64,000 nt of DNA from RGIG4608 sp051867875 (GTDB taxonomy: Bacteria; Bacillota; Clostridia; Oscillospirales; CAG-272), in assembly GCA_051867875.1 (NCBI GenBank), contig JBJDZG010000004.1, forward strand, positions 124,001 to 188,000, in the 5' to 3' direction. Made by a program: the position numbers and the translations under genes. The notes beneath the pieces were generated by a model. That model ran no database searches. It saw only the letters and a program-made list of their open reading frames with translations, and was not told the DNA's origin. Every line of letters begins with the position of its first letter. The first letter of the stretch is position 1. Shown here piece after piece: positions 32,535 through 41,696 of the stretch.

Positions 32535-33629
32535 TTAAACATTAAATCTGAAAAGAATGATATCTCCGTCCTTAACGACGTAATCCTTGCCCTCGGAGCG
32601 AAGAAGTCCTGCGTCCTTTACCGCCGCCATAGAACCGAGCTTCGTCAGAACGTCGAAATCAACGACCTCTGCCCTGATAAATCCACGCTCAAAATCGCTG
32701 TGAATTTTTCCTGCCGCCTGTGGCGCTCTCATTCCCTTGGTGATAGTCCACGCGCGGACTTCCTTGGGACCTGCCGTGAGGTAGCTTATAAGTCCGAGCA
32801 AGGAATAGCTTGCCTTGATAAGACGGTCAAGACCGCTCTCCTCAATGCCCATATCCTCAAGAAACACCTTTTTTTCCTCGGCGTCAAGCTCACTTATCTC
32901 TGCCTCAATCTGTGCACATATCGAGATTATCTCGGAATGCTCCGCCTCGGCAAAAGCCTTAAGCTCGCAATAGAGCTCGTTTTCCACGGGCTCGTGGTCG
33001 GCTTCGTCCTCGCTTACGTTTGCGACGTAAATAACGGGCTTCATAGTAAGAAGCTGGGTATCTCCGAGAAGCTCAAGCTCCTCGTCGGTAAGCTCCATCG
33101 TTCTCGCGCACTTACCCTCTTCAAGAGTTGCGTGTATTCTTTCAAGAAGCTCAACAGTCGCACCGAGTGCCTTGTCGCCCTTCATCGCCTTTTTAACGCG
33201 GTCAATACGGCGTTCAAGTATCTCCATATCGGAGAAAATGAGTTCAAGATTTATCGTTTCAAGGTCGCGAATGGGGTTGATGCTTCCGTCAACGTGAATA
33301 ATGTTGTCGTCCTCAAAGCAACGGACAACGTGCAAAATAGCATCGACCTGACGAATGTTGTCAAGGAATTTGTTTCCGAGTCCCTCGCCCTTGCTCGCAC
33401 CCTTAACGAGTCCTGCAATATCAACGAATTCAATAACCGCAGGAGTGTATTTTTCGGGGTTATACATCTCGGCAAGCACGTCAAGACGCTTGTCGGGAAC
33501 TGCAACAACACCCACGTTGGGCTCAATTGTGCAGAAAGGATAGTTTGCGGATTCAGCACCCGCGTTTGTAAGTGCATTAAAAAGAGTGCTCTTTCCGACA
33601 TTCGGAAGTCCTACTATACCAAGTTTCAT
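32535..33629 (-). CDS. ychF: Redox-sensitive ATPase/GTPase YchF (Obg family)
   Basis: Universally conserved P-loop NTPase of the OBG group that binds ribosomes and prefers ATP. 364 aa from the ATG at 33629 (MKLGIVGLPNVGKSTLFN), with GGAG 8 bp upstream. G1 is GLPNVGKST, G3 is DIAGLVKGASKGEGLGN, and the altered G4 position (YVANVSEDE, not NKxD) explains ATP preference in the family. The C-terminal TGS domain includes RAWTITKG and the end VKDGDIILFRFNV is canonical. Confidence 0.96.
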   Translation of the reverse strand: MKLGIVGLPNVGKSTLFNALTNAGAESANYPFCTIEPNVGVVAVPDKRLDVLAEMYNPEKYTPAVIEFVDIAGLVKGASKGEGLGNKFLDNIRQVDAILHVVRCFEDDNIIHVDGSINPIRDLETINLELIFSDMEILERRIDRVKKAMKGDKALGATVELLERIHATLEEGKCARTMELTDEELELLGDTQLLTMKPVIYVANVSEDEADHEPVENELYCELKAFAEAEHSEIISICAQIEAEISELDAEEKKVFLEDMGIEESGLDRLIKASYSLLGLISYLTAGPKEVRAWTITKGMRAPQAAGKIHSDFERGFIRAEVVDFDVLTKLGSMAAVKDAGLLRSEGKDYVVKDGDIILFRFNV

Positions 33630-33758
33630 AGAATATCTCCTATATAAATAATTAATTGGCTGAATACATACGGAAGTATTATATAACAAAAAGCGGGCTT
33701 TTTCAAGGTCTTTAATAAAATATTTTGAAAACTTTATTTTTTGCAAAGCAAAAAGTGC

Positions 33759-33787
33759 TTGCAATTTGATGACATTTATGCTATAAT
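33759..33787 (+). promoter_or_regulatory. Promoter of the orphan response-regulator gene
   Basis: TTGCAA (33759-33764), 17 bp, TATAAT (33782-33787). It gives a leader of about 180 nt. Confidence 0.7.
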
Positions 33788-33809
33788 TTTCGTGAACTTA
33801 AAAATTTAT

Positions 33810-33853
33810 TCAAAATTTAGTCTAAATTTGTCAACAAAAATCAAAATTTAGTC
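33810..33853 (+). repeat. Pair of 13-bp direct repeats in the response-regulator leader
   Basis: TCAAAATTTAGTC at 33810-33822 and again at 33841-33853, exactly 31 bp apart (about three helical turns), downstream of the predicted start site. Possible binding sites for the encoded regulator. The rest of 33630-33972 is A/T-rich and holds no gene. Confidence 0.6.
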
Positions 33854-33972
33854 AAAAAATTCAAAAAAAGTTATAAAATTTCAAGTTTTTTTAAGGTTTA
33901 CGGATTACACTGCTATATGTAAACGTGAAAATTTATACCTTTATATACATTACTTAACTTCGGAGGTACATA

Positions 33973-34668
33973 ATGTTGGACACAAAAATTCTTATAATCG
34001 ACGATGACAGTACAACGAGTGAGATGCTCAAAAATTACTTTGAAAAAGAGGGCTATGAGGTAAAGACCGTCGCAGACGGCGTCAGCGGCATTGACAGTTT
34101 CAAACTCTATAACCCCGATATAGTTCTGCTTGAAACAACGCTGCCCAAAAAGGACGGCTGTCAGGTGTGCCGTGAAATTCGCGCAATATCAAATCAGCCC
34201 ATCATTTTCGTAAGCTCCAAGGGCGACACCTTTGACAGAGTGCTCGGTCTTGAATTGGGTGCCGACGATTACGTCGTAAAGCCCTTTGAGATAAAGGAGC
34301 TCTCCGCACGTGTAAAAGCGGTTCTCCGCCGCACGAGCTCACACACTGCCCAAAAGAACGATAATGAAATAATCAAATTTGAAAACATTGAAATCAGCCT
34401 TCAAAAATATGAGCTCAAGCTCTTTGACAAGCCCATCGACATTCCGCCCAAGGAACTCGAATTGCTCTATTTCCTTGCAAACAACCGCAACAGAGTTTTC
34501 ACACGCGACCAGCTTCTTGACAAGGTCTGGGGCTTTGACTATCTCGGCGACTCAAGAACGGTTGACGTTCACATTAAGCGTCTGCGCGAAAAGCTCGAGG
34601 GTGCATCTGACAAATGGGCTCTCAAAACCGTCTGGGGCGTTGGATATAAATTTGAAATAATTGAATAA
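33973..34668 (+). CDS. OmpR/PhoB-type response regulator with Glu at the phosphorylation site
   Basis: DNA-binding regulator, 231 aa: receiver domain (residues 5-117) and winged-helix DNA-binding domain (about 132-230, ending VWGVGYKFEI). The acidic pocket DDD (10-12), the switch Ser in FVSSKG and the Lys in VVKPFE are kept, but where the phosphoacceptor Asp stands (LLDxxLP) this protein has Glu54 (IVLLETTLPKKDG). Glu can mimic phospho-Asp, so it may be active without a kinase. No histidine kinase is adjacent. It has its own promoter, a long leader with direct repeats and a terminator. CGGAGGT precedes the ATG. Confidence 0.93.
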   Translation: MLDTKILIIDDDSTTSEMLKNYFEKEGYEVKTVADGVSGIDSFKLYNPDIVLLETTLPKKDGCQVCREIRAISNQPIIFVSSKGDTFDRVLGLELGADDYVVKPFEIKELSARVKAVLRRTSSHTAQKNDNEIIKFENIEISLQKYELKLFDKPIDIPPKELELLYFLANNRNRVFTRDQLLDKVWGFDYLGDSRTVDVHIKRLREKLEGASDKWALKTVWGVGYKFEIIE

Positions 34669-34679
34669 TCAGAAACAGC

Positions 34680-34712
34680 AAAAAGGCTTTCCGGACGGAA
34701 AGCCTTTTATTT
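34680..34712. terminator. Terminator between the response regulator and the ABC exporter
   Basis: AAAAGGCTTTCC / GGAAAGCCTTTT stem followed by ATTTATT; can serve both converging transcripts. Confidence 0.92.
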
Positions 34713-36453
34713 ATTCGGAAAATTGACTGTTATAAAGTTCCGTGTAGAAACCGCCCTGCGCCATAAGGCTTTCGTGGGTACCGGTTTCTATGATATTGCC
34801 GTCCTTCATTACGAGTATGAGGTCGGCTTCTTTTATTGTTGAGAGTCTGTGCGCGACGATAAAGCTCGTTCTGCCCTTCATCATATTTGAAAAGGCTTCC
34901 TGAATTTTGAGTTCCGTTCTCGTGTCTATTGACGAGGTTGCCTCGTCAAGTATCAGCACGGGCGGGAGCGAGAGCATAAGGCGTGCTATGCAAAGCCTTT
35001 GCTTCTGTCCCTGCGAGAGCGTTCCGCCGTTGTTTTCAAGCACCGTGTCGTAGCCGTCCTTCATTCGCATAATAAAATTGTGCGCGTGTGAGAGCTTCGC
35101 CGCCTTGATTATCTCACCGTCGGTGGCATCGGGCTTGCTCATTGCGATATTCTCGCGGACTGTACCGCTCATAAGCCACGTGTCCTGCAAGACCATTCCG
35201 ATATTGTCGCGGAGCTCCTTGTGGCTGATATCTCTGATATCAACGCCGTCAAGCGTTATAGAGCCGCCGTTCACGTCGTAAAAGCGCATCAGGAGATTAA
35301 TAAGCGTCGTCTTTCCGCAGCCCGTGGGACCGACTATGGCAATTCTCTGCCCCGCCTCTGCCTTAATGCTGAAATTTCTTATCAGCGGTTTTTCGGGAGT
35401 GTAGGAAAAGTCAACGTTTTCGATATTTATTTCGCCCTTGACGCGGTCAATTCTCTTTTCAGCCGTTGCGTCGGGTGTTTCCTCTTCTTCTTCAAGGAGT
35501 GCGAAAATTCTCGACGCGCATGCGAATGCGTTCTGAAGCTCTGCAATAACGCCCGAAATTTCATTAAAGGGCTTCGTGTACTGATTTGCGTAGCTCAGAA
35601 AAATAACAAGACTTCCGACTGAAAACACACCGCCCGTTGAGATTACCGCAAGTGCGCCTGCAAGGCTCACGCCCGCATACATGAGCGAGTTTACAAAACG
35701 CGTGCTCGGATTTACGAGCGAGGAATAGAAAATAGCTTTAAGCGAGCACTTTCCAAGGCGCGAGTTGACCCCGTCAAATCTCTCCTGACTCCTGTCGCCG
35801 TATCCGTAAGCCATGACGGTCTTTTGATTGTTTATCATCTCGTCGATGAGCGCGGTCTCCTCTGCGCGTGTTTTTGACTGCTCTCGGAACATACTGTAAG
35901 TATGGTTTGCGATAAAGCGCGCAACAAAGAGGGATAGCGGAGTTATCAGTATAACCACGAGTGCAATAAGAGGATTTATCGCAAGCATGAACGCGAGCGT
36001 TCCGACGATTGTTATTACTCCCACGAAAAGCTGTGAAAAGCCGAGTAAAAGTCCGTTTGAAAAGTGGTCTGCGTCGGCGATAACACGGCTGACGATATCG
36101 CCGTAAGAGCGCGAATCAATAAAGGAAAGCGGGAGCTTTTCTATTTTTGCCATAGCGCGATTTCTGATATCCTGCACCGCGCCGTAAGCAAGCGAGTTGT
36201 TCACAAGGCTCATAAGCCACTGAAAAACGGCGGTGAGAGCTACGCAAACGGCTACTTTTATCAAAATCGATACGATTCCGTTAAAATCGACGTTCCCCGC
36301 CTCAACTATAAGGTCGATGGCGTTACCTATGAGAATGGGAACGTAGAGTGTGAGTGCGACTACCGCAAGCGCAAGCAAAAGCGAGAGCACTATGAGGTGT
36401 TTTTTGGAGCTTAAAAGCCCCAGAACCTTTTTGAGCGTACCTTTATCCTTCAT
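34711..36453 (-). CDS. ABC exporter half-transporter, consensus NBD
   Basis: 580 aa: six membrane segments (type-1 exporter domain, residues about 15-300) and an ATPase domain with Walker A GPTGCGKTT, signature LSQGQKQRL, Walker B VLILDEATSSID (catalytic Glu present) and VAHRLSTI. With the upstream gene, which has a degenerate site, it forms a TM287/288-like heterodimeric multidrug or lipid exporter. I chose the ATG at 36453, directly after GAAAGGGGGG; a longer frame continues upstream within the other gene but is not needed. Overlaps the upstream gene by 11 bp. Confidence 0.92.
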   Translation of the reverse strand: MKDKGTLKKVLGLLSSKKHLIVLSLLLALAVVALTLYVPILIGNAIDLIVEAGNVDFNGIVSILIKVAVCVALTAVFQWLMSLVNNSLAYGAVQDIRNRAMAKIEKLPLSFIDSRSYGDIVSRVIADADHFSNGLLLGFSQLFVGVITIVGTLAFMLAINPLIALVVILITPLSLFVARFIANHTYSMFREQSKTRAEETALIDEMINNQKTVMAYGYGDRSQERFDGVNSRLGKCSLKAIFYSSLVNPSTRFVNSLMYAGVSLAGALAVISTGGVFSVGSLVIFLSYANQYTKPFNEISGVIAELQNAFACASRIFALLEEEEETPDATAEKRIDRVKGEINIENVDFSYTPEKPLIRNFSIKAEAGQRIAIVGPTGCGKTTLINLLMRFYDVNGGSITLDGVDIRDISHKELRDNIGMVLQDTWLMSGTVRENIAMSKPDATDGEIIKAAKLSHAHNFIMRMKDGYDTVLENNGGTLSQGQKQRLCIARLMLSLPPVLILDEATSSIDTRTELKIQEAFSNMMKGRTSFIVAHRLSTIKEADLILVMKDGNIIETGTHESLMAQGGFYTELYNSQFSE

Positions 36454-38173
36454 TTTGCGCCCCCCTTTCTCCGTACTGGGAAAGATGTATCTCGCGGTAT
36501 ACGGGGCAGTTTTCGAGCAACTCGCCGTGAGTGCCGAAGCCCACTGCCTCGCCCTCGTCGAGTACCAAAATTTTGTCTGCAAATCTTACGGAAGAAGTCC
36601 TCTGCGAAACGAGCACGAGAGTGATTCCTTCAAGGTCGGCTCTTATTGCAGAGCGCAGCCGTGCGTCGGTCGCATAGTCGAGAGCCGAGGAGCTGTCGTC
36701 GAGAATGAGTATCTCGGGCCTGCGAACGAGCGCGCGGGCAATATTTAACCTTTGCTTCTGTCCGCCCGAGAGGTTTTTGCCGTCCTGCAAGACAGCTAAA
36801 TCAAGTCCCTCTCCCTTTTCTTCAATCATATCGTACAGCTGTGCGGTTTTGAGTGCCTGCACAACTTCTTCGTCTGTGGCGTTCCTCTTCCCGAACGTAA
36901 CATTATCGCGGATACTTCCTGCGAAAACGGAGTTTTTCTGCATAACTACTGCAATTTTATCACGGAGTGCCGAGATGTCGTAATCGTTTACGTTTACACC
37001 GAAAACACAGACCTCGCCCTCGGTTGCGTCGTAAAACCTCGGTATGAGCGATACCACGCTCGATTTTCCCGAGCCCGAAGAGCCGATGATGCCGAGCACC
37101 TCTCCCTTGCCGATATTGAAGCTGATATTTTCAAGTGCGTCCGCGCCCGAACCTCTGTATCTCAAAGAGACGTTCTTAAATTCAATGGCGGTGTCGGTTT
37201 TGCCCTCCGTTTGGGTGCCGTTCTTCTGCGAGTTTTTGATATCAAATACCGCCTGTACTCTATTTGCCGACGCGATGCTCTTGGTCAGTGTAACTATGAG
37301 AGAGGCGAATTTGATAAGCTCAACGAGAATTTGCGACATATAGTTATAGAGCGCAACGACCTCACCGTTTTCAAGCGCACCGCTGTCAACACGGAGCCCG
37401 CCTACGTAAACGAGAGCGATAATCGCAAGATTTATAAGGACGTAGGTAGCGGGATTCAAAAACGCGGATATTTTTCCGACTTTAAGAGAAAGTTCGGTAA
37501 AAACGGAGTTTGCGTCCTCAAACTTTTTCTTTTCTTTATCCTGATTGTTAAACGCGCGGATAACGCGCGCGCCGATGAGATTTTCACGCACGAGCGAGAG
37601 CACTCTGTCGAGCTTTTTCTGCACCGTTTTGTAAAGCGGTACCGTGAGTGCCATAATGAGTGCTACAACCGCAAAAAGTATCGGAACGACGACGGCGAAA
37701 ATCACCGCACTTTGTGCATCTACGTAAAACGCCATGACAACTGCACCGAACACTACAAACGGCGAGCGCAAAAGCAGACGAAGGCACATATTGACGCCCG
37801 TCTGTATCTGGTCGATATCGCTCGTCATTCGCGTAATCATCGTGGACGTGCCAAGCTCGTCCATCTCGGCAAACGAGAGGGACTGAATATGCGAGAAGAG
37901 CTTGCTTCTCATATTGGTGGCGCAACCCACTGCCGCACGGGCGGAAAAGCGCTGTGCAGTAATTGAAACTATAAAACCGACGCCCGCAAAGACAGCGAGA
38001 AGCACGACACATTTCACGATATGCGTCTTATCGCCCATCTCAATTCCGTTATCGATTATCGAAGCCACGACGAGCGGAACGAGCAACTCGAAAAACGCCT
38101 CTGTGAATTTGAGCAGAGGTCCGAGTACGCAGTCCTTGCCATAGCCTTTAAGACATTCTAAAACCTTTTTCAA
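36443..38173 (-). CDS. ABC exporter half-transporter, degenerate NBD
   Basis: 576 aa, same fold as its partner. Walker A is GSSGSGKSS and the signature LSGGQKQRL is intact, but the Walker B end reads ILILDDSSSALD: Asp replaces the catalytic Glu, the usual mark of the non-hydrolysing site in heterodimeric exporters (TM287, LmrC). It begins with TTG at 38173, with AAGGT upstream; no ATG fits. First gene of the two-gene operon. Substrate not predictable. Confidence 0.91.
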   Translation of the reverse strand: MKKVLECLKGYGKDCVLGPLLKFTEAFFELLVPLVVASIIDNGIEMGDKTHIVKCVVLLAVFAGVGFIVSITAQRFSARAAVGCATNMRSKLFSHIQSLSFAEMDELGTSTMITRMTSDIDQIQTGVNMCLRLLLRSPFVVFGAVVMAFYVDAQSAVIFAVVVPILFAVVALIMALTVPLYKTVQKKLDRVLSLVRENLIGARVIRAFNNQDKEKKKFEDANSVFTELSLKVGKISAFLNPATYVLINLAIIALVYVGGLRVDSGALENGEVVALYNYMSQILVELIKFASLIVTLTKSIASANRVQAVFDIKNSQKNGTQTEGKTDTAIEFKNVSLRYRGSGADALENISFNIGKGEVLGIIGSSGSGKSSVVSLIPRFYDATEGEVCVFGVNVNDYDISALRDKIAVVMQKNSVFAGSIRDNVTFGKRNATDEEVVQALKTAQLYDMIEEKGEGLDLAVLQDGKNLSGGQKQRLNIARALVRRPEILILDDSSSALDYATDARLRSAIRADLEGITLVLVSQRTSSVRFADKILVLDEGEAVGFGTHGELLENCPVYREIHLSQYGERGAQNEG

Positions 38174-38254
38174 AATTTCTTACCTTTCGATGATAATATT
38201 CTTTCGGTATTATATCACATTTTGGGAAATAATTAAAGTATTTATAAAAAATTC

Positions 38255-38283
38255 TTGCAAAAAATTATATTATATGTTATTAT
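38255..38283 (+). promoter_or_regulatory. Promoter of prfB
   Basis: TTGCAA (38255-38260), 17 bp, TATTAT (38278-38283). Confidence 0.65.
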
Positions 38284-38331
38284 TAAAATGGATATTTAGT
38301 GAAGCACAGATTTTCGGAGGAAAAGTACAAA

Positions 38332-39438
38332 ATGATAATCGAACTTGAAGAATACAAATATAAGCTCATCGGCATGAGAAAGGACATAGCGGAGCTCCGC
38401 GCTTCGCTTCGTATCGACGAGCTGACAAAGAGTGTTAACGAAATGGAAGAAAAGACGCTCGACCCTGATTTCTGGTCAAATCAGGACAATTCCTCAAAGA
38501 TACTTCAAGCAATCAAGCAGGGCAAAAAAAAGCTCGACGAGTTTTTAGGGCTCGCTCAAAGGCTTGAGGACGCAATTGCCCTTGCGGATATGGCAATCGA
38601 GGAGAACGAAGAGGGCTACGCCGACGAGGTGCGTGAGGAGCTTGAACACATTGAAAAGGAAGAGGAGCGAATGCGAATAGAAATTCTCCTCTCGGGTGAA
38701 TACGACCGCAACAACGCCATCGTTTCCTTCCACCCGGGTGCGGGCGGTACGGAGGCTCAGGACTGGGCACAGATGCTCTACCGAATGATTACCCGCTGGG
38801 CTGAGGCTCACGACTACACGGTAAAGCTTCTCGACTGGCTCGACGGCGATGCGGCGGGCATCAAGAGCGCTACTATTATGGTCGAGGGAGAGAACGCCTA
38901 CGGCTACCTTAAAAGTGAAAACGGAGTTCACCGCCTCGTGCGTGTGTCGCCGTTTGATGCAAACGGACGCCGCCAGACCTCATTTGCTTCCATTGAGGTA
39001 ATGCCCGAATTTGAGGACGACAACACCATTGAAATAAGGCCCGAGGACATCGAAGTGACGGCACACCGTTCCAGCGGTGCTGGCGGTCAGCACATTAACA
39101 AAACCGACTCCGCTATCCGTATTTTGCACAAGCCTACGGGCATTGTAGTCGGCTGTCAGACCGAGCGTTCACAGCTCCAGAACAAGGAAACAGCGATGAA
39201 GATGCTCAAATCAAAGCTTCTTGAAATCAAAATCCGCGAAAATCTTGAAAGAGTTGAGGACATTCAGGGCAACAAGGCAAATATCGAATGGGGCTCACAG
39301 ATTCGTTCCTACGTATTTATGCCCTACACTCTTGCAAAGGACACGAGAACCGGCTACGAAAACGGCAATATTTCCGCAGTAATGGACGGCGACATAGACG
39401 GATTTATCAATGCATATCTTAGGTATATAACAAAATAA
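38332..39438 (+). CDS. prfB: Peptide chain release factor 2, no programmed frameshift
   Basis: Terminates translation at UGA and UAA. 368 aa. It has the GGQ motif (SSGAGGQHINKTDSAIR), the tripeptide region SPFD expected to read stop codons in RF2 (VRVSPFDANGRRQTSF), and the N-terminal helical domain with LDPDFW. Unlike most prfB genes the frame runs unbroken: around codons 22-30 the usual CTT-TGA-C shift site is replaced by sense codons (LRASLRIDEL), so the usual autoregulation is missing. CGGAGGAAAAG precedes the ATG at 38332. A DUF975 gene follows after 24 bp. Confidence 0.95.
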   Translation: MIIELEEYKYKLIGMRKDIAELRASLRIDELTKSVNEMEEKTLDPDFWSNQDNSSKILQAIKQGKKKLDEFLGLAQRLEDAIALADMAIEENEEGYADEVREELEHIEKEEERMRIEILLSGEYDRNNAIVSFHPGAGGTEAQDWAQMLYRMITRWAEAHDYTVKLLDWLDGDAAGIKSATIMVEGENAYGYLKSENGVHRLVRVSPFDANGRRQTSFASIEVMPEFEDDNTIEIRPEDIEVTAHRSSGAGGQHINKTDSAIRILHKPTGIVVGCQTERSQLQNKETAMKMLKSKLLEIKIRENLERVEDIQGNKANIEWGSQIRSYVFMPYTLAKDTRTGYENGNISAVMDGDIDGFINAYLRYITK

Positions 39439-39462
39439 AAACTAAACTAAAAGGAGAACATT

Positions 39463-40185
39463 ATGGACTTTTCAAACTTAAAGCTTCGTGCACGTGAAGC
39501 ACTCAAAGGAAACTGGGGAATTGCAATTATCGCGTCCCTCATAGTGGGAGCATTGGGCGGCGGCTCATCCGTCAACCTCAATATTGACCTGTCGGATTTT
39601 CAGGGCACGCCCCTTGAACCGTTAGCAGAACAATTTGAACTCTTTGTTGAGCAGAATCTCGGTTGGCTCCTGGCAATAATCGGCTCTCTGGCAGCAATCG
39701 GTTTCGTTGTATCCGTGTTGACATTCTGCATTTCGTCAGTCGTAAGTACGGGTTATGCAAAATTCGATCTCGACCTCGTTGACAGAGGCGAAGCAAAGCT
39801 CGGTACACTGTTTTCCTATTTCAAGAATTGGAAAAACCTTATTCTCACTAACCTTCTCTACACTCTCTACGTATTTCTTTGGTCGCTCCTCTGCATAATT
39901 CCCGGAATTATCGCTCAATATAAATACGCTATGGTCCCCTACATACTCGCAGAAGAACCCGACCTTAGTCCGAGAGAGGCGCTTAGCCGCTCCGAAGTTA
40001 TGATGCAGGGACACAAGCTCGACCTGTTCTTGCTCAATCTTTCATTCATCGGTTGGGTTATCCTGTCCGTTTTGTCCTGCGGTATAGGCTTCATCTGGCT
40101 CACCCCCTATGTGTCTGCTACTCAAACCGAGTTCTACCGCGAGATTTCGGGAACCGGAAATGCTACTGCTGAATTTTATAACTGA
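39463..40185 (+). CDS. DUF975 family membrane protein
   Basis: 240 aa. Family start (FSNLKLRAREALKGNWGIAI), a glycine-rich first span followed by an acidic extracytoplasmic loop, then VSTGYAKFDLDLVDRG, FLWSLLCIIPGIIAQYKYAM, SRSEVMMQGHKLDLFLLNLSFIGW. More distant from the two other DUF975 proteins at 31-32 kb than they are from each other. AAGGAG precedes it; it shares a transcript with prfB. Function unknown. Confidence 0.86.
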   Translation: MDFSNLKLRAREALKGNWGIAIIASLIVGALGGGSSVNLNIDLSDFQGTPLEPLAEQFELFVEQNLGWLLAIIGSLAAIGFVVSVLTFCISSVVSTGYAKFDLDLVDRGEAKLGTLFSYFKNWKNLILTNLLYTLYVFLWSLLCIIPGIIAQYKYAMVPYILAEEPDLSPREALSRSEVMMQGHKLDLFLLNLSFIGWVILSVLSCGIGFIWLTPYVSATQTEFYREISGTGNATAEFYN

Positions 40186-40189
40186 CGTA

Positions 40190-40227
40190 AAAAATAATCC
40201 CTCGGCGTTGCCGAGGGATTATTTTTT
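40190..40227. terminator. Bidirectional terminator after the third DUF975 gene
   Basis: AAAAAATAATCCCTCGGC / GCCGAGGGATTATTTTTT, an 18-bp perfect stem with a 3-nt loop. Confidence 0.95.
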
Positions 40228-40377
40228 ATGAGTCACGTACACCCATTCGGGCAGGGCTTCAAAGTTTAGGGCTTCGCAGAGCGCCACCGCAAGAAAAAGG
40301 GCGAGCAAGCACGCGACGAATATCGCGCGGGATAGGAGCATTCTGCGACTTTTTATCTTTTTGATTTTGTATTTCAT
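40219..40377 (-). CDS. Small single-span membrane protein, unknown
   Basis: 52 aa. Basic N-terminus (MKYKIKKIKSRR), one hydrophobic span at about residues 16-34, and a short outside tail. The ATG at 40377 has a perfect ribosome site (GGAGGTGG). Its end overlaps the shared terminator. It lies just downstream of tmcAL. No family recognised; the ribosome site argues that it is real. Confidence 0.55.
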   Translation of the reverse strand: MKYKIKKIKSRRMLLSRAIFVACLLALFLAVALCEALNFEALPEWVYVTHKK

Positions 40378-40429
40378 ATCCACCTCCGACACTAAAAATA
40401 TATCGTGTCGGCGCGCAAAAAATGCAAGT

Positions 40430-41596
40430 TCAGTCAATTATCACGGGACTTTTTTTGAGAAAATACGCGCTGTCTTTAGCACTCGGCATACAGAGCGTGT
40501 AAAAGCTGTCCGCGCGCTGATTCAGCGCAAATTGACGCTTTGCTCCCTCATCTTCAAAACAAGACGCGTCTGCGGGCTTGGTTACTATTCTTATGCTGCC
40601 GTCCTTGCGGATTTTTGCAAGATAATCCCTACCCGTCTTATTTGCGCCGAGCAAGGTCGTATACGCGACGGGCGCGCGCAGGTCGGAGTGCTTTATATCA
40701 AACAGAATGTACAAAATCGCGCGCTTTACGGCGCCCGTGGTGTATCTGCCCGATTTAAGCCTTTCGATAAGTTCGGCGTAGGTTGTGGAATTGTTCGCCC
40801 CGTTAACTATCTTATAAATAAGCCCTCTGTCGCTTATCGCTACGTCAGCGTTTTCCGCATTGACGGTGCGCAGATAGTAAATCAGCGCATTTGAGGCGCG
40901 CTCAATGAGCGTGGGACTCTCTCTTTTCATAATATCAAAAACGAAGTCGGGAACGAACGGTGCGACGCTGTCGATATTTCCCGCTTCAAGCTGTGCACGC
41001 AGTGCCGTCGCGCTCGGAAACTGTCCCAAAACGAGCTCTCTGTCGCCGTATCCGTTGCCCTCACGCTTTATGGGACAGATATTCATTTTATAGCCGTTTT
41101 TTATTATGGCTTTGGTGTACTCAACTGCCAGAATATCGTTTGAAAGGCAAGCGCCGTCCGCACCCGCCTCATTCAGTACGTCAAAATACGAAAGTGCGCT
41201 CCCCTTGCTCTTCGGAATCTGCTTAAACTTCTGTGCAACCTCGTCCGAAAGGGCTGTTTCTGCCGTTTTTATGATTTTTTCGGCGTCCGCACTCTCCGAT
41301 CCGAAGCATAACTTGTCAGCACCCGTGCGGTACAGTATTTCAACGCCGGACGATGCGAAGAACTCCGCGCTCGCAATACAGTAAGGCACGGGAAGCTCAA
41401 GCACGAGGTCCGCGCCCGCGCGCAGAGCCATCTCGGCTCTTTCGTATTTGCCGAAAACAGCGGGCTCGCCCCTCTGCACGTAATTTCCGCTCATCACGCA
41501 AATTACGGGCTCGTCGCTGATGCTCTTTACAGTTTTTATCTGGTGCAGATGACCGTTATGAAAGGGGTTATATTCGCAAATTATGCCAAAAGCCAT
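40430..41596 (-). CDS. tmcAL: tRNA(Met) cytidine acetate ligase TmcAL
   Basis: Activates acetate with ATP and makes N4-acetylcytidine at C34 of elongator tRNA-Met (YlbM family). 388 aa. The N-terminal nucleotidyltransferase motif FGIICEYNPFHNGHLHQI (with HNGH), MSGNYVQRGEPAVFGKYERAEMAL, GADLVLELPVPY and LCFGSE are all family hallmarks. AAAAGGAG precedes the ATG. It is divergent from ackA, so the two share a 100-bp control region. Confidence 0.94.
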   Translation of the reverse strand: MAFGIICEYNPFHNGHLHQIKTVKSISDEPVICVMSGNYVQRGEPAVFGKYERAEMALRAGADLVLELPVPYCIASAEFFASSGVEILYRTGADKLCFGSESADAEKIIKTAETALSDEVAQKFKQIPKSKGSALSYFDVLNEAGADGACLSNDILAVEYTKAIIKNGYKMNICPIKREGNGYGDRELVLGQFPSATALRAQLEAGNIDSVAPFVPDFVFDIMKRESPTLIERASNALIYYLRTVNAENADVAISDRGLIYKIVNGANNSTTYAELIERLKSGRYTTGAVKRAILYILFDIKHSDLRAPVAYTTLLGANKTGRDYLAKIRKDGSIRIVTKPADASCFEDEGAKRQFALNQRADSFYTLCMPSAKDSAYFLKKSPVIID

Positions 41597-41625
41597 ATTA
41601 AAACTCCTTTTATTTGAAAAATCTA

Positions 41626-41654
41626 TTGAAATTTGAATTTTTTTAGTGTATAAT
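41626..41654 (+). promoter_or_regulatory. Promoter of ackA
   Basis: TTGAAA (41626-41631), 17 bp, TATAAT (41649-41654). Confidence 0.75.
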
Positions 41655-41696
41655 GAACGTGTTAATATTTATTTTTAATTGGAGGTTTCATTTTTT

